Source: Mucilaginibacter defluvii
Lineage (GTDB): Bacteria; Bacteroidota; Bacteroidia; Sphingobacteriales; Sphingobacteriaceae
Assembly (NCBI RefSeq): GCF_039543225.1
Contig: NZ_BAABJI010000004.1
Coordinates: 62,001-126,000 of the forward strand
DNA length: 64,000 nucleotides
Reading direction: 5' to 3'
The notes under the pieces: generated by a model
What the model was told of the DNA's origin: nothing
The model's input: the letters and a program-made list of their open reading frames with translations, nothing else
Databases searched by the model: none
Translations under genes and position numbers: made by a program
Shown: piece by piece, positions 43,326 to 52,035 of the stretch
Layout: each line of letters begins with the position of its first letter
How positions within the stretch are numbered: position 1 is the stretch's first letter

Positions 43326-44957
43326 TTAACGGACCGAAAAATCGTATAGCGTAACATCAACATCGGTTGATGCTTTCGCGTCATCCGGATGATAGCTCAT
43401 AACCGGTTTCGCCATACGCTCCAGGTGCTGATGAAACAACTGTGGCCCGTTATTTTCCTTATAATACCAGGCCGGGTCGCCAATAAAATCACCTATCGGA
43501 ATATCCATGTGGTTATGTTGTATGATCCACACACGCTTTTTTCCTTTGAACGGCGACAGATCGCGATCCACCAGCGCGAAGTAATCATGAAAGTTTGATA
43601 CCCGGTGCCGGTAATCCACCCCTTCAATTGCTTTAAACTTTAACGGGTATACCTGCCTATAAAAAATATATCCCGGCAGGTTATTCCAATAAATGTACAC
43701 TTCGTCGCCTGGTTGATAATGATCATTAAGATAAGTAAGCGCTTCGCGCTGAAATGACTTTTTATAATCTCCGAAAAGGTAGGTATGCGCTGTTTGCGCG
43801 ATGGTATTTTTAACCGGACCAAACACCAGCATAAGCCCGAGCACCGCCAAAGCAACCCGCGAACGGTAGGGCCGCTGACTGAAAAAATCAACACCCGAGG
43901 CCAGCAGCAGCATAAAAAGCGGAGCCAGAAATAAGGTTAGCCGCTCGTGAAACGGGTAAAGTTTTAATGCTGATGCGGCAAATACGATGAAAAAAGAAAA
44001 GGCAACGATGAGCAGTAACTGTTTTTTGCCGCGATAAAGCTGCCATATACCCAAAGCTACAAGAAGTAGCGGTACAAATATCATGCGGAGCAGGGCTTGT
44101 TGCAGCACCCCGGCGTTATACACATTCATCCAGCTCAAACCCATCGGGTAATTGAGGAATGATACCATGCGCTTAACCACCCACGGTAAGGCATGGCCGG
44201 AGATCGGCATAAAAGAATCGTGATAAACGAAAAAGTAAACCAGCCAGCCCGTATCGCTATCCTTATGCGTAAAAAGTACGTAGTTTATAATAAAGCTGCC
44301 AAACCACAAGGCAAACACCGGCAACACCCCTATCAGTTGGTTATATTGTTTTTTTAGCAGATAAGTTAAGCCGATAGCGCCCGCCATAGCAGCCATTACA
44401 AATATCGACGCGAATGAGAACCACACAACGACGGCTCCCCATACTCCCCAAATCAGTCGCTCTTTAAGTGTTAGCTTCCCGTTATATTTAATGTACAGGT
44501 ACAGCAGCAAAATTACCGAGAAGAGTTCAACTGAATATTGCTTCGCTTCTACCGAGTGGTACAGCGTAATCGGCCCGAAAGCCAATAAGGCCATCGCCAC
44601 TACCGCACCCGCCGCTTTCAGCAATTTTGTTATCACCGGCACAAATACCAATAGCGAGAGTACACCGCAAATAAAAGGGAACAAGCGCAGCGGCAGCTCA
44701 TGTGTACCCAATACCAACGTAATACTTTTTACCACCAGCAGATAACCCAATGGCGCCTTTTGCTGAAAAGGTAACGGCTTGGTTAGCACATCACCCAGAT
44801 TGTACTCTGCAAAACCGGTTGAGAGGTACACCTCATCCTCCCACAGCGACCGGTTATCAACCAGGTGATAAACGCGCAGGGCTATACCCAGCGCAATAAT
44901 TATCCATAATAAATTTTTGCTGCTAAAATAATTTTTGCGCAAGGCACTCTCGGGCAT
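43326..44957 (-). CDS. GT39-family integral membrane glycosyltransferase
   Basis: 543 residues from the ATG at 44957 (MPESALRKNYFSSKNLLW). About ten membrane segments with the first-loop acidic motif NRSLWEDEVYLS typical of GT-C enzymes (ArnT/PMT-like). It should use a lipid-linked sugar donor and act at the outer face of the cytoplasmic membrane. The C-terminal soluble region (about 420-543) holds YLNDHYQPGDEVYIYWNNLPGY. Acceptor unknown. Confidence 0.86.
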   Translation of the reverse strand: MPESALRKNYFSSKNLLWIIIALGIALRVYHLVDNRSLWEDEVYLSTGFAEYNLGDVLTKPLPFQQKAPLGYLLVVKSITLVLGTHELPLRLFPFICGVLSLLVFVPVITKLLKAAGAVVAMALLAFGPITLYHSVEAKQYSVELFSVILLLYLYIKYNGKLTLKERLIWGVWGAVVVWFSFASIFVMAAMAGAIGLTYLLKKQYNQLIGVLPVFALWFGSFIINYVLFTHKDSDTGWLVYFFVYHDSFMPISGHALPWVVKRMVSFLNYPMGLSWMNVYNAGVLQQALLRMIFVPLLLVALGIWQLYRGKKQLLLIVAFSFFIVFAASALKLYPFHERLTLFLAPLFMLLLASGVDFFSQRPYRSRVALAVLGLMLVFGPVKNTIAQTAHTYLFGDYKKSFQREALTYLNDHYQPGDEVYIYWNNLPGYIFYRQVYPLKFKAIEGVDYRHRVSNFHDYFALVDRDLSPFKGKKRVWIIQHNHMDIPIGDFIGDPAWYYKENNGPQLFHQHLERMAKPVMSYHPDDAKASTDVDVTLYDFSVR

Positions 44958-45010
44958 AAAGCTTAAAATATAGGATGGCTTAAAAATAAGGCATTTAGCG
45001 CTCACTCCAT

Positions 45011-45042
45011 GCAAAAAGCGCCCAAATTGAGGCGCTTTTTCG
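45011..45042 (-). terminator. Terminator after DUF4349 gene
   Basis: AAAAGCGCC pairs with GGCGCTTTT with T-rich flanks in both directions, 29 nt after the DUF4349 stop. Confidence 0.7.
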
Positions 45043-45070
45043 TACAACTAAAAATTGTATTAACTATTAT

Positions 45071-45958
45071 TTACACTACAGGTTTCGCCGTGCCTTTATC
45101 AGCAAATAAAACCGGGTGCTTACGCTTGTAATACCTGTATATCATCCACATAGCCACAGCCATAATTACAAATACCCATAAGTTGGCGAGGGCGATGAAT
45201 ACCTCTGCAAAAATGTGCATACCGTTAACAATAGCTTGTTTGAGCCGCAAACCGAAACCTGTATTATAAACGGCGGGGTTAGTGTTGGGTATGCGTTCTT
45301 TCAGTATGGTATTGTTCTCAAAAAAGCTAAGACTTACGGTGCTGTATTTAACAGCGGCGTCAATACGTTTAGTATTAATTTGCTCGTCAACCAGGGCGTC
45401 TTTAAAAATCAATACATCCTGCGGGTTCTTCAATTTTATAGTGCCCTGCTTATGCTGTTTAACCAGTTCCTTGCGGCTATCCATTCGCAATTGCGATTCA
45501 AGATAAGTAAGCGTATTATCCTCAATATCCATATCGCTAACCGTGGTGTATACGCCCAGCCTGTTCACGGCAGTTACAAAGGCCGTCAGGTGTTCGGCAG
45601 GTACCTTAACCGTCATATCGGCATGAGTGTCAAATACCGATACCCGCATTACCGAGTCATCGTCCAGCTCCACTTCCTTCAGCCGTTCCACCTCCGACCG
45701 TAAATGATGGTTCATCACCATACCTCTATAATGTTGCGTAAGCCCTGTAACCTCTTCTCCTACCTTACGTACATTTTTCACCTTGAAGTTCAAGTCAGCC
45801 GTTTTTATCAGCTTTTGATCTATTGTAGAAACGCTATCCGCCGCCACCAACGCCGTGTCGCTGCTGGTGTTATCCAAGGCCCTGTAATCACCATTGTTAC
45901 TGCATGAGTATAGCATCACCGCTGCGCACAGCAGTGCAAATAAAACTTTGATTTTCAT
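45071..45958 (-). CDS. DUF4349-containing lipoprotein
   Basis: 295 residues. A lipoprotein signal (MLYSCSNN, Cys19) precedes the DUF4349 core (about 45-225) with coiled-coil-prone stretches, and a C-terminal membrane segment (about 245-270, VFIALANLWVFVIMAVAMWMIY). The function of DUF4349 is unknown. Monocistronic, with terminator. Confidence 0.86.
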   Translation of the reverse strand: MKIKVLFALLCAAVMLYSCSNNGDYRALDNTSSDTALVAADSVSTIDQKLIKTADLNFKVKNVRKVGEEVTGLTQHYRGMVMNHHLRSEVERLKEVELDDDSVMRVSVFDTHADMTVKVPAEHLTAFVTAVNRLGVYTTVSDMDIEDNTLTYLESQLRMDSRKELVKQHKQGTIKLKNPQDVLIFKDALVDEQINTKRIDAAVKYSTVSLSFFENNTILKERIPNTNPAVYNTGFGLRLKQAIVNGMHIFAEVFIALANLWVFVIMAVAMWMIYRYYKRKHPVLFADKGTAKPVV

Positions 45959-46078
45959 AATGTTATAGGTTTTTTATGTTAATACCGGATAGGTGGAAAA
46001 GGTAACCTGTATCCGCAATTGGTAACCCGGATGTTACAGATTATCAGGACTTAATTTTTACCGGCAAACATCATGAAA

Positions 46079-46110
46079 TAAAAATGGCCACCCAAAGGGT
46101 AGCCATTTCG
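46079..46110 (-). terminator. Terminator of the ATP synthase operon
   Basis: AAATGGC pairs with GCCATTT with an inner ACCC/GGGT step; T-rich on the minus strand. It lies 23 nt after the atpG stop. Confidence 0.7.
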
Positions 46111-46132
46111 TATCATTATAAATAAAAAGTTA

Positions 46133-47020
46133 TTATCCGTTTGATAATGCTGCCGCACCGCTCACAATCTCGGTAAGCTCGGTAGTAATGGCCGCCTGGC
46201 GTGCCTGATTGTATGATAGTTTCAGGTTGCGCAGTAGTTCGCCGGCGTTATCGGTAGCCTTGTCCATGGCCGTCATACGTGCACCATGTTCAGAGGCGTG
46301 TGAATCAAGTACAGCACGGTAAAGTTGCAGTTTGATGTTTTTTGGTATCAGCTCTGCTACTATCTCTTCTTTTGATGGCTCAAGTATATAATCTGTTTGC
46401 GATGCGCTATTGTTGTTATCGTTAGTTTCAACTTTAGGCACCGGCAACAACTGCTCGGTTATTAAATACTGTACAGCCGCGTTACGGAAGTGGTTGTACA
46501 CTACCTCAACACGGTCATAATCGCCGTTAACAAATCCTTGCATAATAGCCTCGGTAATTACCGATGTGTTAGCGAAATTAAGGTTTTGATAAAGCTCGTT
46601 ATTGTTGCCGATAACGTTGTATTTACGGCGAATAAAAAAGTCGTGGCCTTTTTTACCGATAGCTACGATAGAAACGTTACCGTTTCTTAATTGCTCGCTA
46701 TATTTTTCGGCAATAAGGTTGTTAGCGGCTTTAATGGCATTAGCGTTAAATGCACCGGCTAAACCACGGTTTGACGATACCACAACCACCAGTACACGCA
46801 CCGGCTCACGCTCCTGCAGGTATGGTGATGCACCATCTTCAAGGCTGGCGGACAGGTTTGCCAAAAGATCCTTTAGCTTAGTTGCATACGGACGTAACTG
46901 TACAATACCATTGGTAGCACGCTTTAACTTGGCAGCCGAAACCATTTTCATGGCCTTGGTAATCTGCTGCGTTGAGCTTACCGATGATATCCTGTTTCTT
47001 ACTTCTTTTAAATTAGCCAT
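46133..47020 (-). CDS. atpG: ATP synthase F1 gamma subunit
   Basis: 295 residues. The rotor shaft subunit. N-terminal helix EVRNRISSVSSTQQITKAMKMVSAAKLKRA and C-terminal helix ARMTAMDKATDNAGELLRNLKLSYNQARQAAITTELTEIV are both conserved. A Ser/Asn-rich stretch (DNNNSASQ near 205) sits in a loop. It is last in the operon and is separated from atpA by 142 nt that carry a heptamer inverted array. Confidence 0.97.
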   Translation of the reverse strand: MANLKEVRNRISSVSSTQQITKAMKMVSAAKLKRATNGIVQLRPYATKLKDLLANLSASLEDGASPYLQEREPVRVLVVVVSSNRGLAGAFNANAIKAANNLIAEKYSEQLRNGNVSIVAIGKKGHDFFIRRKYNVIGNNNELYQNLNFANTSVITEAIMQGFVNGDYDRVEVVYNHFRNAAVQYLITEQLLPVPKVETNDNNNSASQTDYILEPSKEEIVAELIPKNIKLQLYRAVLDSHASEHGARMTAMDKATDNAGELLRNLKLSYNQARQAAITTELTEIVSGAAALSNG

Positions 47021-47025
47021 TCTTT

Positions 47026-47154
47026 GTGAGATGTGAGATTGGGGATGTGAGATGTGAGATCAACTCATTCCTCATTACCCTGCCCATTTCTTTAAGTATC
47101 TTTTTAAGATTTGAGATGCAAGTTTGCCTCACATCTCAAATCTATTATCTCATG
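47026..47154. repeat. Heptamer inverted array between atpA and atpG
   Basis: The left arm 47026-47060 is five heptamers (GTGAGAT, GTGAGAT, TGGGGAT, GTGAGAT, GTGAGAT) in 35 bp. The right arm 47127-47154 is four (CCTCACA, TCTCAAA, TCTATTA, TCTCATG). The arms are complementary in opposite orientation, so the operon mRNA could form an imperfect hairpin here. Confidence 0.85.
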
Positions 47155-47162
47155 TCCAAAAA

Positions 47163-48737
47163 TTAATATTTACCTGTCAGCTCTTTAGCAACAGTTTCAA
47201 GTACACCGGTTAGTTTATCATCAAACTTACCTGCCTTAAGTGCCGAAAGCACTTCAGGGTGACGCAGTTCAAGCTGGCTTAAGTACTCAGCCTCAAACTC
47301 CTTGATTTTGTTTACAGGTACGCTACGCATAAGGTTTTTAGTACCGATGTAGATGATAGCAACTTGTTTTTCAACTGATACCGGTGAGTACTGGCCTTGC
47401 TTTAAGATCTCAACATTACGTGCGCCTTTGTCCAATACGCTTTTGGTTGAAGCGTCAAGATCAGATCCGAATTTTGAGAATGCCTCAAGCTCACGATACT
47501 GTGCCTGGTCAAGCTTCAAGGTACCGGCAACTTTTTTCATTGATTTAATTTGCGCGTTACCACCCACACGAGATACCGAGATACCTACGTTAATAGCCGG
47601 ACGAACACCCGCGTTAAACAGGTTTGATTCCAGGAATATCTGACCGTCAGTGATTGAAATTACGTTGGTTGGGATGTATGCAGATACGTCACCCGCTTGT
47701 GTTTCGATGATCGGCAAAGCGGTTAGTGAACCACCACCTTTAACCACATCTTTCAATGATTCAGGCAGGTCATTCATCGCTTTAGCGATAGAATCATTCG
47801 AGTTGATCTTAGCGGCACGCTCCAGTAAACGGCTGTGCAGGTAAAACACGTCACCAGGGTAAGCCTCACGGCCCGGTGGACGACGAAGTAATAACGATAC
47901 CTCACGGTAAGCTACCGCTTGTTTCGACAAGTCATCATAGATGATCAGTGCCGGGCGACCGGTATCACGGAAGTACTCACCAATAGCGGCACCCGCGAAT
48001 GGCGCGAAGAACTGCATCGGAGCAGAGTCAGAAGCGTTGGCGGCTACTACAATTGAGTAAGCCATAGCGCCGTTCTCCTCTAAAGTACGTACAATGTTTG
48101 CTACGGTTGAAGCTTTTTGGCCACAAGCAACATATATACAGATAACCGGCTGGCCGGCATCATAAAATTCTTTTTGGTTGATGATGGTATCGATACAAAC
48201 GGCAGTTTTACCGGTTTGGCGGTCACCAATAACCAACTCACGCTGGCCACGGCCAATAGGGATCATCGCGTCGATAGCTTTGATACCGGTTTGCAACGGC
48301 TCAGTAACCGGCTGGCGATAGATAACACCCGGCGCTTTACGCTCCAAAGGCATATCATAAGTTTTACCAGTGATAGGGCCTTTACCGTCAATAGGGTTAC
48401 CCAAGGTATCAACCACACGGCCAAGCATACCTTCGCCTACTTTAAGCGAGGCAATTTTGCTGGTACGTTTAACGGTATCACCTTCTTTGATACCTTCGTA
48501 CGAACCTAACAATACCACACCCACGTTATCTTCTTCAAGGTTAAGTACAATGCCTTGCAGGCCATTGTCAAACTCAACCAGCTCACCTGATTGTACTTTT
48601 GTTAATCCGTAAACACGGGCAATACCGTCGCCTATTTGCAATACGGTACCTACTTCTTCCAGTTCGGATTCTGACTTGAAGCCTGCCAGTTGCTGACGCA
48701 GGATGGCTGATACTTCGTCTGGTCTTACCTCTACCAT
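47163..48737 (-). CDS. atpA: ATP synthase F1 alpha subunit
   Basis: 524 residues. The non-catalytic nucleotide-binding subunit. Walker A GDRQTGKTAV (about 170), the segment PALIIYDDLSKQAVAYR, and the signature PAINVGISVSRVGGNAQ are present. It is co-directional with atpH (33-nt gap) and atpG. Confidence 0.98.
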   Translation of the reverse strand: MVEVRPDEVSAILRQQLAGFKSESELEEVGTVLQIGDGIARVYGLTKVQSGELVEFDNGLQGIVLNLEEDNVGVVLLGSYEGIKEGDTVKRTSKIASLKVGEGMLGRVVDTLGNPIDGKGPITGKTYDMPLERKAPGVIYRQPVTEPLQTGIKAIDAMIPIGRGQRELVIGDRQTGKTAVCIDTIINQKEFYDAGQPVICIYVACGQKASTVANIVRTLEENGAMAYSIVVAANASDSAPMQFFAPFAGAAIGEYFRDTGRPALIIYDDLSKQAVAYREVSLLLRRPPGREAYPGDVFYLHSRLLERAAKINSNDSIAKAMNDLPESLKDVVKGGGSLTALPIIETQAGDVSAYIPTNVISITDGQIFLESNLFNAGVRPAINVGISVSRVGGNAQIKSMKKVAGTLKLDQAQYRELEAFSKFGSDLDASTKSVLDKGARNVEILKQGQYSPVSVEKQVAIIYIGTKNLMRSVPVNKIKEFEAEYLSQLELRHPEVLSALKAGKFDDKLTGVLETVAKELTGKY

Positions 48738-48770
48738 TTTATTTTTTTTATTGGTGTTTTTGAGTAAATA

Positions 48771-49316
48771 TTAAACTGTCTTTTGAGCAAAATCTTTTTT
48801 CAGGCGTTTCAGGTCGGCAGCAATGCTGGTGTCAACCTGCCTGTCGCCAACGGCAAGCACAAAACCGCCAATCAATTCAGGGTCAACCTTTTCAACCAAT
48901 ATAACCTTGCTGCCGGTGGCCTGCTCAACCTCCTGGGTTAGCGCCTGCCTGTTGGCAGCTGATAGCGGGGTAGCCGATGTTACGCGGGCTTTAAGAATGT
49001 TACGCTTAACGTTGTATTGGTTAATGTATTCGTTGGCAGTAGCCCTTAACACTTCGCCGCGGCCCTTGTTAACCATAATGTTAAAGAAGGCGATGGTAAG
49101 CGCGTTTACCTTGCCGCCAAAAAGAGCGCTTAAAATACCGGTCTTTTTACTGTGCGAAATAATAGGGTTAGCTACTACGGCGCTCAGCTCAGCATTTTGC
49201 TTTAATGTTTGCAGGAAGAAATCCATATCCGTTTTCACTGCATCAACCGCGTTTTGCTCTTCCGCAAGGTCAATAAGTGATTTGGCGTACCTGGATGCTA
49301 CTGTTAGTTCTGACAT
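48771..49316 (-). CDS. atpH: ATP synthase F1 delta subunit
   Basis: 181 residues. The peripheral-stalk OSCP-type subunit: N-terminal helical domain (TVASRYAKSLIDLAEEQNAVDAV) and C-terminal sandwich with VEKVDPELIGGFVLAVGDRQVDTSIAADLKRLK. It lies between atpF and atpA; the gap to atpF (78 nt) holds a heptamer inverted array. Confidence 0.96.
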   Translation of the reverse strand: MSELTVASRYAKSLIDLAEEQNAVDAVKTDMDFFLQTLKQNAELSAVVANPIISHSKKTGILSALFGGKVNALTIAFFNIMVNKGRGEVLRATANEYINQYNVKRNILKARVTSATPLSAANRQALTQEVEQATGSKVILVEKVDPELIGGFVLAVGDRQVDTSIAADLKRLKKDFAQKTV

Positions 49317-49327
49317 ATATTTTAGTA

Positions 49328-49397
49328 ATGAGATCTTAGATAAAAGATTTGAGAAATAACTTTTCTCTCACATCTCCTATCTAACGTCTTATATCTA
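49328..49397. repeat. Heptamer inverted array between atpF and atpH
   Basis: The left arm (49330-49357) reads GAGATCT, TAGATAA, AAGATTT, GAGAAAT. The right arm (49363-49397) reads TTCTCTC, ACATCTC, CTATCTA, ACGTCTT, ATATCTA, five heptamers in 35 bp. The arms oppose each other as in the atpA-atpG gap. Confidence 0.75.
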
Positions 49398-49904
49398 TTT
49401 TAACTTAACTTCTTTCAATAAATCGGCAACCAATGCGTCCTGTTTTGCCTGGTCTTCAAACTGCTTGCGCAATACTTTTTCAGCGATTTCAAGCGATAAC
49501 GCGGCTACCTGGTTTTTAACATCAGCCAGGGCGATAGCCTTTTGGTTGTTGATCTCAATTTTAGCGATCTCCAGCATACGTGCGCCTTCTTTTTGAGCCA
49601 GGTCACGAGCATCATGGATCATCTGCTCTTTTACCTTGCGGGCTTCGTGCAGAATCAGGTCGCGCTCGGCACGTGCTTTTTTAAGCAGGGCTTCGTTCTC
49701 GTCGGTTAAACGGGCCATTTCTTCTTTAGCGGCCTCGGCTTTAAGCAGGGCGTCTTCAATTGAACGCTCACGGTCGGTAATGGCCTGCATTATTGGTTTC
49801 CAGGCAAACTTACCCAGTAATATCAATAACAGGATAAAGGCAACCGCTGCCCAAACCACAAATCCTAAATGGTCATTTAACAAACCTTCGAATAATTGTT
49901 CCAT
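49395..49904 (-). CDS. atpF: ATP synthase F0 b subunit
   Basis: 169 residues. One N-terminal membrane helix (about 12-32, FVVWAAVAFILLLILLGKFAW) followed by a long charged helix (about 35-165) that forms the peripheral stalk; the motif KFAWKPI after the membrane helix is typical. It follows atpE by 95 nt containing a hairpin. Confidence 0.97.
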   Translation of the reverse strand: MEQLFEGLLNDHLGFVVWAAVAFILLLILLGKFAWKPIMQAITDRERSIEDALLKAEAAKEEMARLTDENEALLKKARAERDLILHEARKVKEQMIHDARDLAQKEGARMLEIAKIEINNQKAIALADVKNQVAALSLEIAEKVLRKQFEDQAKQDALVADLLKEVKLK

Positions 49905-49943
49905 TATATATCTAAAAGAGAGATTTTGAGTACGTTTTAACTT

Positions 49944-49980
49944 TTAAATAAAGCCCGTTGCCAATCGCTCCGGGCTTTAC
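49944..49980 (-). promoter_or_regulatory. Hairpin between atpE and atpF
   Basis: AAAGCCCG (49950-49957) pairs with CGGGCTTT (49971-49978), with a modest T-rich run (TTTATTT) on the minus strand. As it lies inside the operon just after atpE it may act as an attenuator or mRNA 3'-end protector that raises atpE output relative to later genes. Confidence 0.5.
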
Positions 49981-49999
49981 TGTTTCTTTTTGCGGTAAA

Positions 50000-50206
50000 T
50001 TATTTACCTAACAGGGCAACTACCACACCGAACAGAGCAACACCCTCGATAAGAGCTGCAGCAATGATCATGGCAGTTTGGATTTTTGAAGCAGCTTCTG
50101 GCTGACGAGCGATACCTTCCATCGCTTTACCACCAACCTGACCGATACCTAAACCGGCACCGATAACCGCTAAACCTGCACCTAATGCAGCAATACTTCC
50201 AGTCAT
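50000..50206 (-). CDS. atpE: ATP synthase F0 c subunit
   Basis: 68 residues forming two membrane helices joined by the polar loop KAMEGIARQPEA. The ion-binding Glu is in AAALIEGVALFG. The residues expected for Na+ coordination are not obvious, so proton coupling is more likely. It forms the rotor ring; high copy number is needed, and a hairpin follows the gene. Confidence 0.97.
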   Translation of the reverse strand: MTGSIAALGAGLAVIGAGLGIGQVGGKAMEGIARQPEAASKIQTAMIIAAALIEGVALFGVVVALLGK

Positions 50207-50259
50207 GTTTTTAAATTTTAAAAGTTAAATATAATTATATAATTGTTTGCAGATATTAA

Positions 50260-51354
50260 TTAATGATGATCCTCAACCGCGGTACCGATAAACAGCGCGG
50301 TAAGCATAGTGAATATAAACGCTTGCAGAAAGGCAACCAGCAACTCCAAAACATCCATAAACAATACGAACAAAATTGAAATAGGCGCAACCGCGATTGA
50401 TTTGAAGATAAATATCAACGATATTAAACTCAATACAATGATGTGGCCTGCTGAAATGTTAGCATACAAACGAATCATCAATGCGAAAGGCCTTGAAATA
50501 ACACCGATCAATTCAACCGGGATCATGATCGGGTACAGCCAAACAGGTACATCAGGTAAAAAGATGTGTTTCCAGTAATATTTGTTAGCGCTGAAGTTAA
50601 CCACCAGCATTACAATGGCCGACATTACAAAGGTGAACATGATATTACCGGTAACGTTAGCACCACCCGGGAACAAAGGCACCAGGCCTAACAGGTTGTT
50701 CATCCATATAAAAAAGAATATGGTTAACAATATAGGCATGTAGCGCTGGTAACCGCGACCGATGTTTGGTCTGGCAATCTCGTCACGCACAAACATGATG
50801 ATCGGCTCAACCAATGACTGCAAACCTTTTGGCGCTTTGCCTTCGCGTTTTTTATATGATGAGGCTACCGACATGAAGATGATCAGGATAAGCAATCCCG
50901 CTATCCACATAGCCAGCACGTTTTTGGTGATTGAAAAATCGTAAACATGAGATGAAGCCTCCTTGTCAACCTCACCGTTAGCATCAACAGCCTTAATTTT
51001 ATCCTCTACTAATTTGTAAGTATAAAATTTACCTTGATGAGCCTCGGTACCATGATGAAAAGCAGCCGATGAAAAGAACTCCACACCTTTGTCGGTATAT
51101 AAAATAACCGGCAGCGGAATTGAGGTTTCACCTACCACATGCCAGTAGTGCGAATCGCCAATATGTTCGAGGATGGCCGTGGTTGGATTAAAAGCTTCGG
51201 TTTCTGCGTTCTTTACCTCGTTTGCGTGTTCCTCGTGTTGTATCGCAAAAGTTTTACAAGCGCAAAAAGTCAAAAAAACGCCTAAAATCAAGCTCAGAGC
51301 GGTTTTTTTTGAGTTCAAAATGTGGCTAAAATTCATTAAATGAGTGTTTTTCAC
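50260..51354 (-). CDS. atpB: ATP synthase F0 a subunit (long N-terminal form)
   Basis: 364 residues. A signal-like N-terminal hydrophobic segment (about 16-37) and a His/Glu-rich region (about 38-145) precede the usual five-helix core, as is common in Bacteroidota a subunits. The essential Arg is in SRPFALMIRLYANISAGHI. The start overlaps the upstream small gene by 4 nt (ATGA). Confidence 0.96.
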   Translation of the reverse strand: MKNTHLMNFSHILNSKKTALSLILGVFLTFCACKTFAIQHEEHANEVKNAETEAFNPTTAILEHIGDSHYWHVVGETSIPLPVILYTDKGVEFFSSAAFHHGTEAHQGKFYTYKLVEDKIKAVDANGEVDKEASSHVYDFSITKNVLAMWIAGLLILIIFMSVASSYKKREGKAPKGLQSLVEPIIMFVRDEIARPNIGRGYQRYMPILLTIFFFIWMNNLLGLVPLFPGGANVTGNIMFTFVMSAIVMLVVNFSANKYYWKHIFLPDVPVWLYPIMIPVELIGVISRPFALMIRLYANISAGHIIVLSLISLIFIFKSIAVAPISILFVLFMDVLELLVAFLQAFIFTMLTALFIGTAVEDHH

Positions 51355-51731
51355 TTTTCAATTTGGTTGCGCAAGTTACGTAACAAAACCAAAACTTCAA
51401 AGATGGTATTTAAGAAATATACATAAAAGAAATTGAGCACAAAAACTACGCTGTCAACCTTGAATTTAATGGTAAAAAAAAGAGCCAGCGCCATGCTCAA
51501 AACCATTTTGGCAACCGTCATGATCAGGAAAGTTTGCGCATACATCTCCGGATGCCGCTTTTGTATCAGCGATACCGCCACAATAAGCATCATTGTTAAA
51601 GCGGTTATCAACACAAAAATGCCCCAAAATTGCGGCAACACCCATTTGGTATTACCCGTATACACCAATACAGCGGGCGGCAGCGCCAGGCAAATGCTAA
51701 ATATGATGAATGAGGTTAAAGTGCGCAGCAT
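51351..51731 (-). CDS. AtpI-like small membrane protein of the ATP synthase operon
   Basis: 126 residues with four membrane segments and no catalytic motif. Position directly before atpB, with a 4-nt overlap, suggests an AtpI-type assembly or Mg2+/Ca2+-related accessory protein, though similarity to AtpI cannot be confirmed by eye. Confidence 0.75.
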   Translation of the reverse strand: MLRTLTSFIIFSICLALPPAVLVYTGNTKWVLPQFWGIFVLITALTMMLIVAVSLIQKRHPEMYAQTFLIMTVAKMVLSMALALFFTIKFKVDSVVFVLNFFYVYFLNTIFEVLVLLRNLRNQIEK

Positions 51732-51732
51732 A

Positions 51733-51963
51733 TCAGTTTTTTACAGCCCTGATTACAAGGTACAACGAAATGAATACGCCGGCCAGAGCCATTGCAGCGG
51801 TAACCCACTGCACATTGTGTTTATTTACTTCATCAATTTTATAACCGGCGTAGGCCATACCGCCGATGATGACGATCATTTGCACGGCAATGCCCGTGTA
51901 TTTGGCATAGTTGCTCATGCCTTTGCCTGCCTGATCGGGCTGATTGGGTTCGTTTTGAGCCAT
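51733..51963 (-). CDS. AtpZ/AtpI-family small membrane protein, first gene of ATP synthase operon
   Basis: 76 residues with a Gln/Asn/Pro-rich start and two membrane segments (about 22-42 and 51-72, VQMIVIIGGMAYAGYKIDE), as in AtpZ/Gene1 proteins. It has a 1-nt gap to the next gene. The start at 51963 puts the codon only 4 nt after the -7 box; the Met at residue 16 is an alternative start. Confidence 0.8.
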   Translation of the reverse strand: MAQNEPNQPDQAGKGMSNYAKYTGIAVQMIVIIGGMAYAGYKIDEVNKHNVQWVTAAMALAGVFISLYLVIRAVKN

Positions 51964-51967
51964 GGTG

Positions 51968-51975
51968 CAAATTTA
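51968..51975 (-). promoter_or_regulatory. -7 promoter box of ATP synthase operon, leaderless spacing
   Basis: TAAATTTG on the minus strand (TAnnTTTG) ends 4 nt before the first ATG of the operon. Confidence 0.55.
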
Positions 51976-52035
51976 TTTAATATTGGTGTATAGTATTTAT
52001 TTATTTTAGCAAAGCATTCGTATATCTATTCTCCT

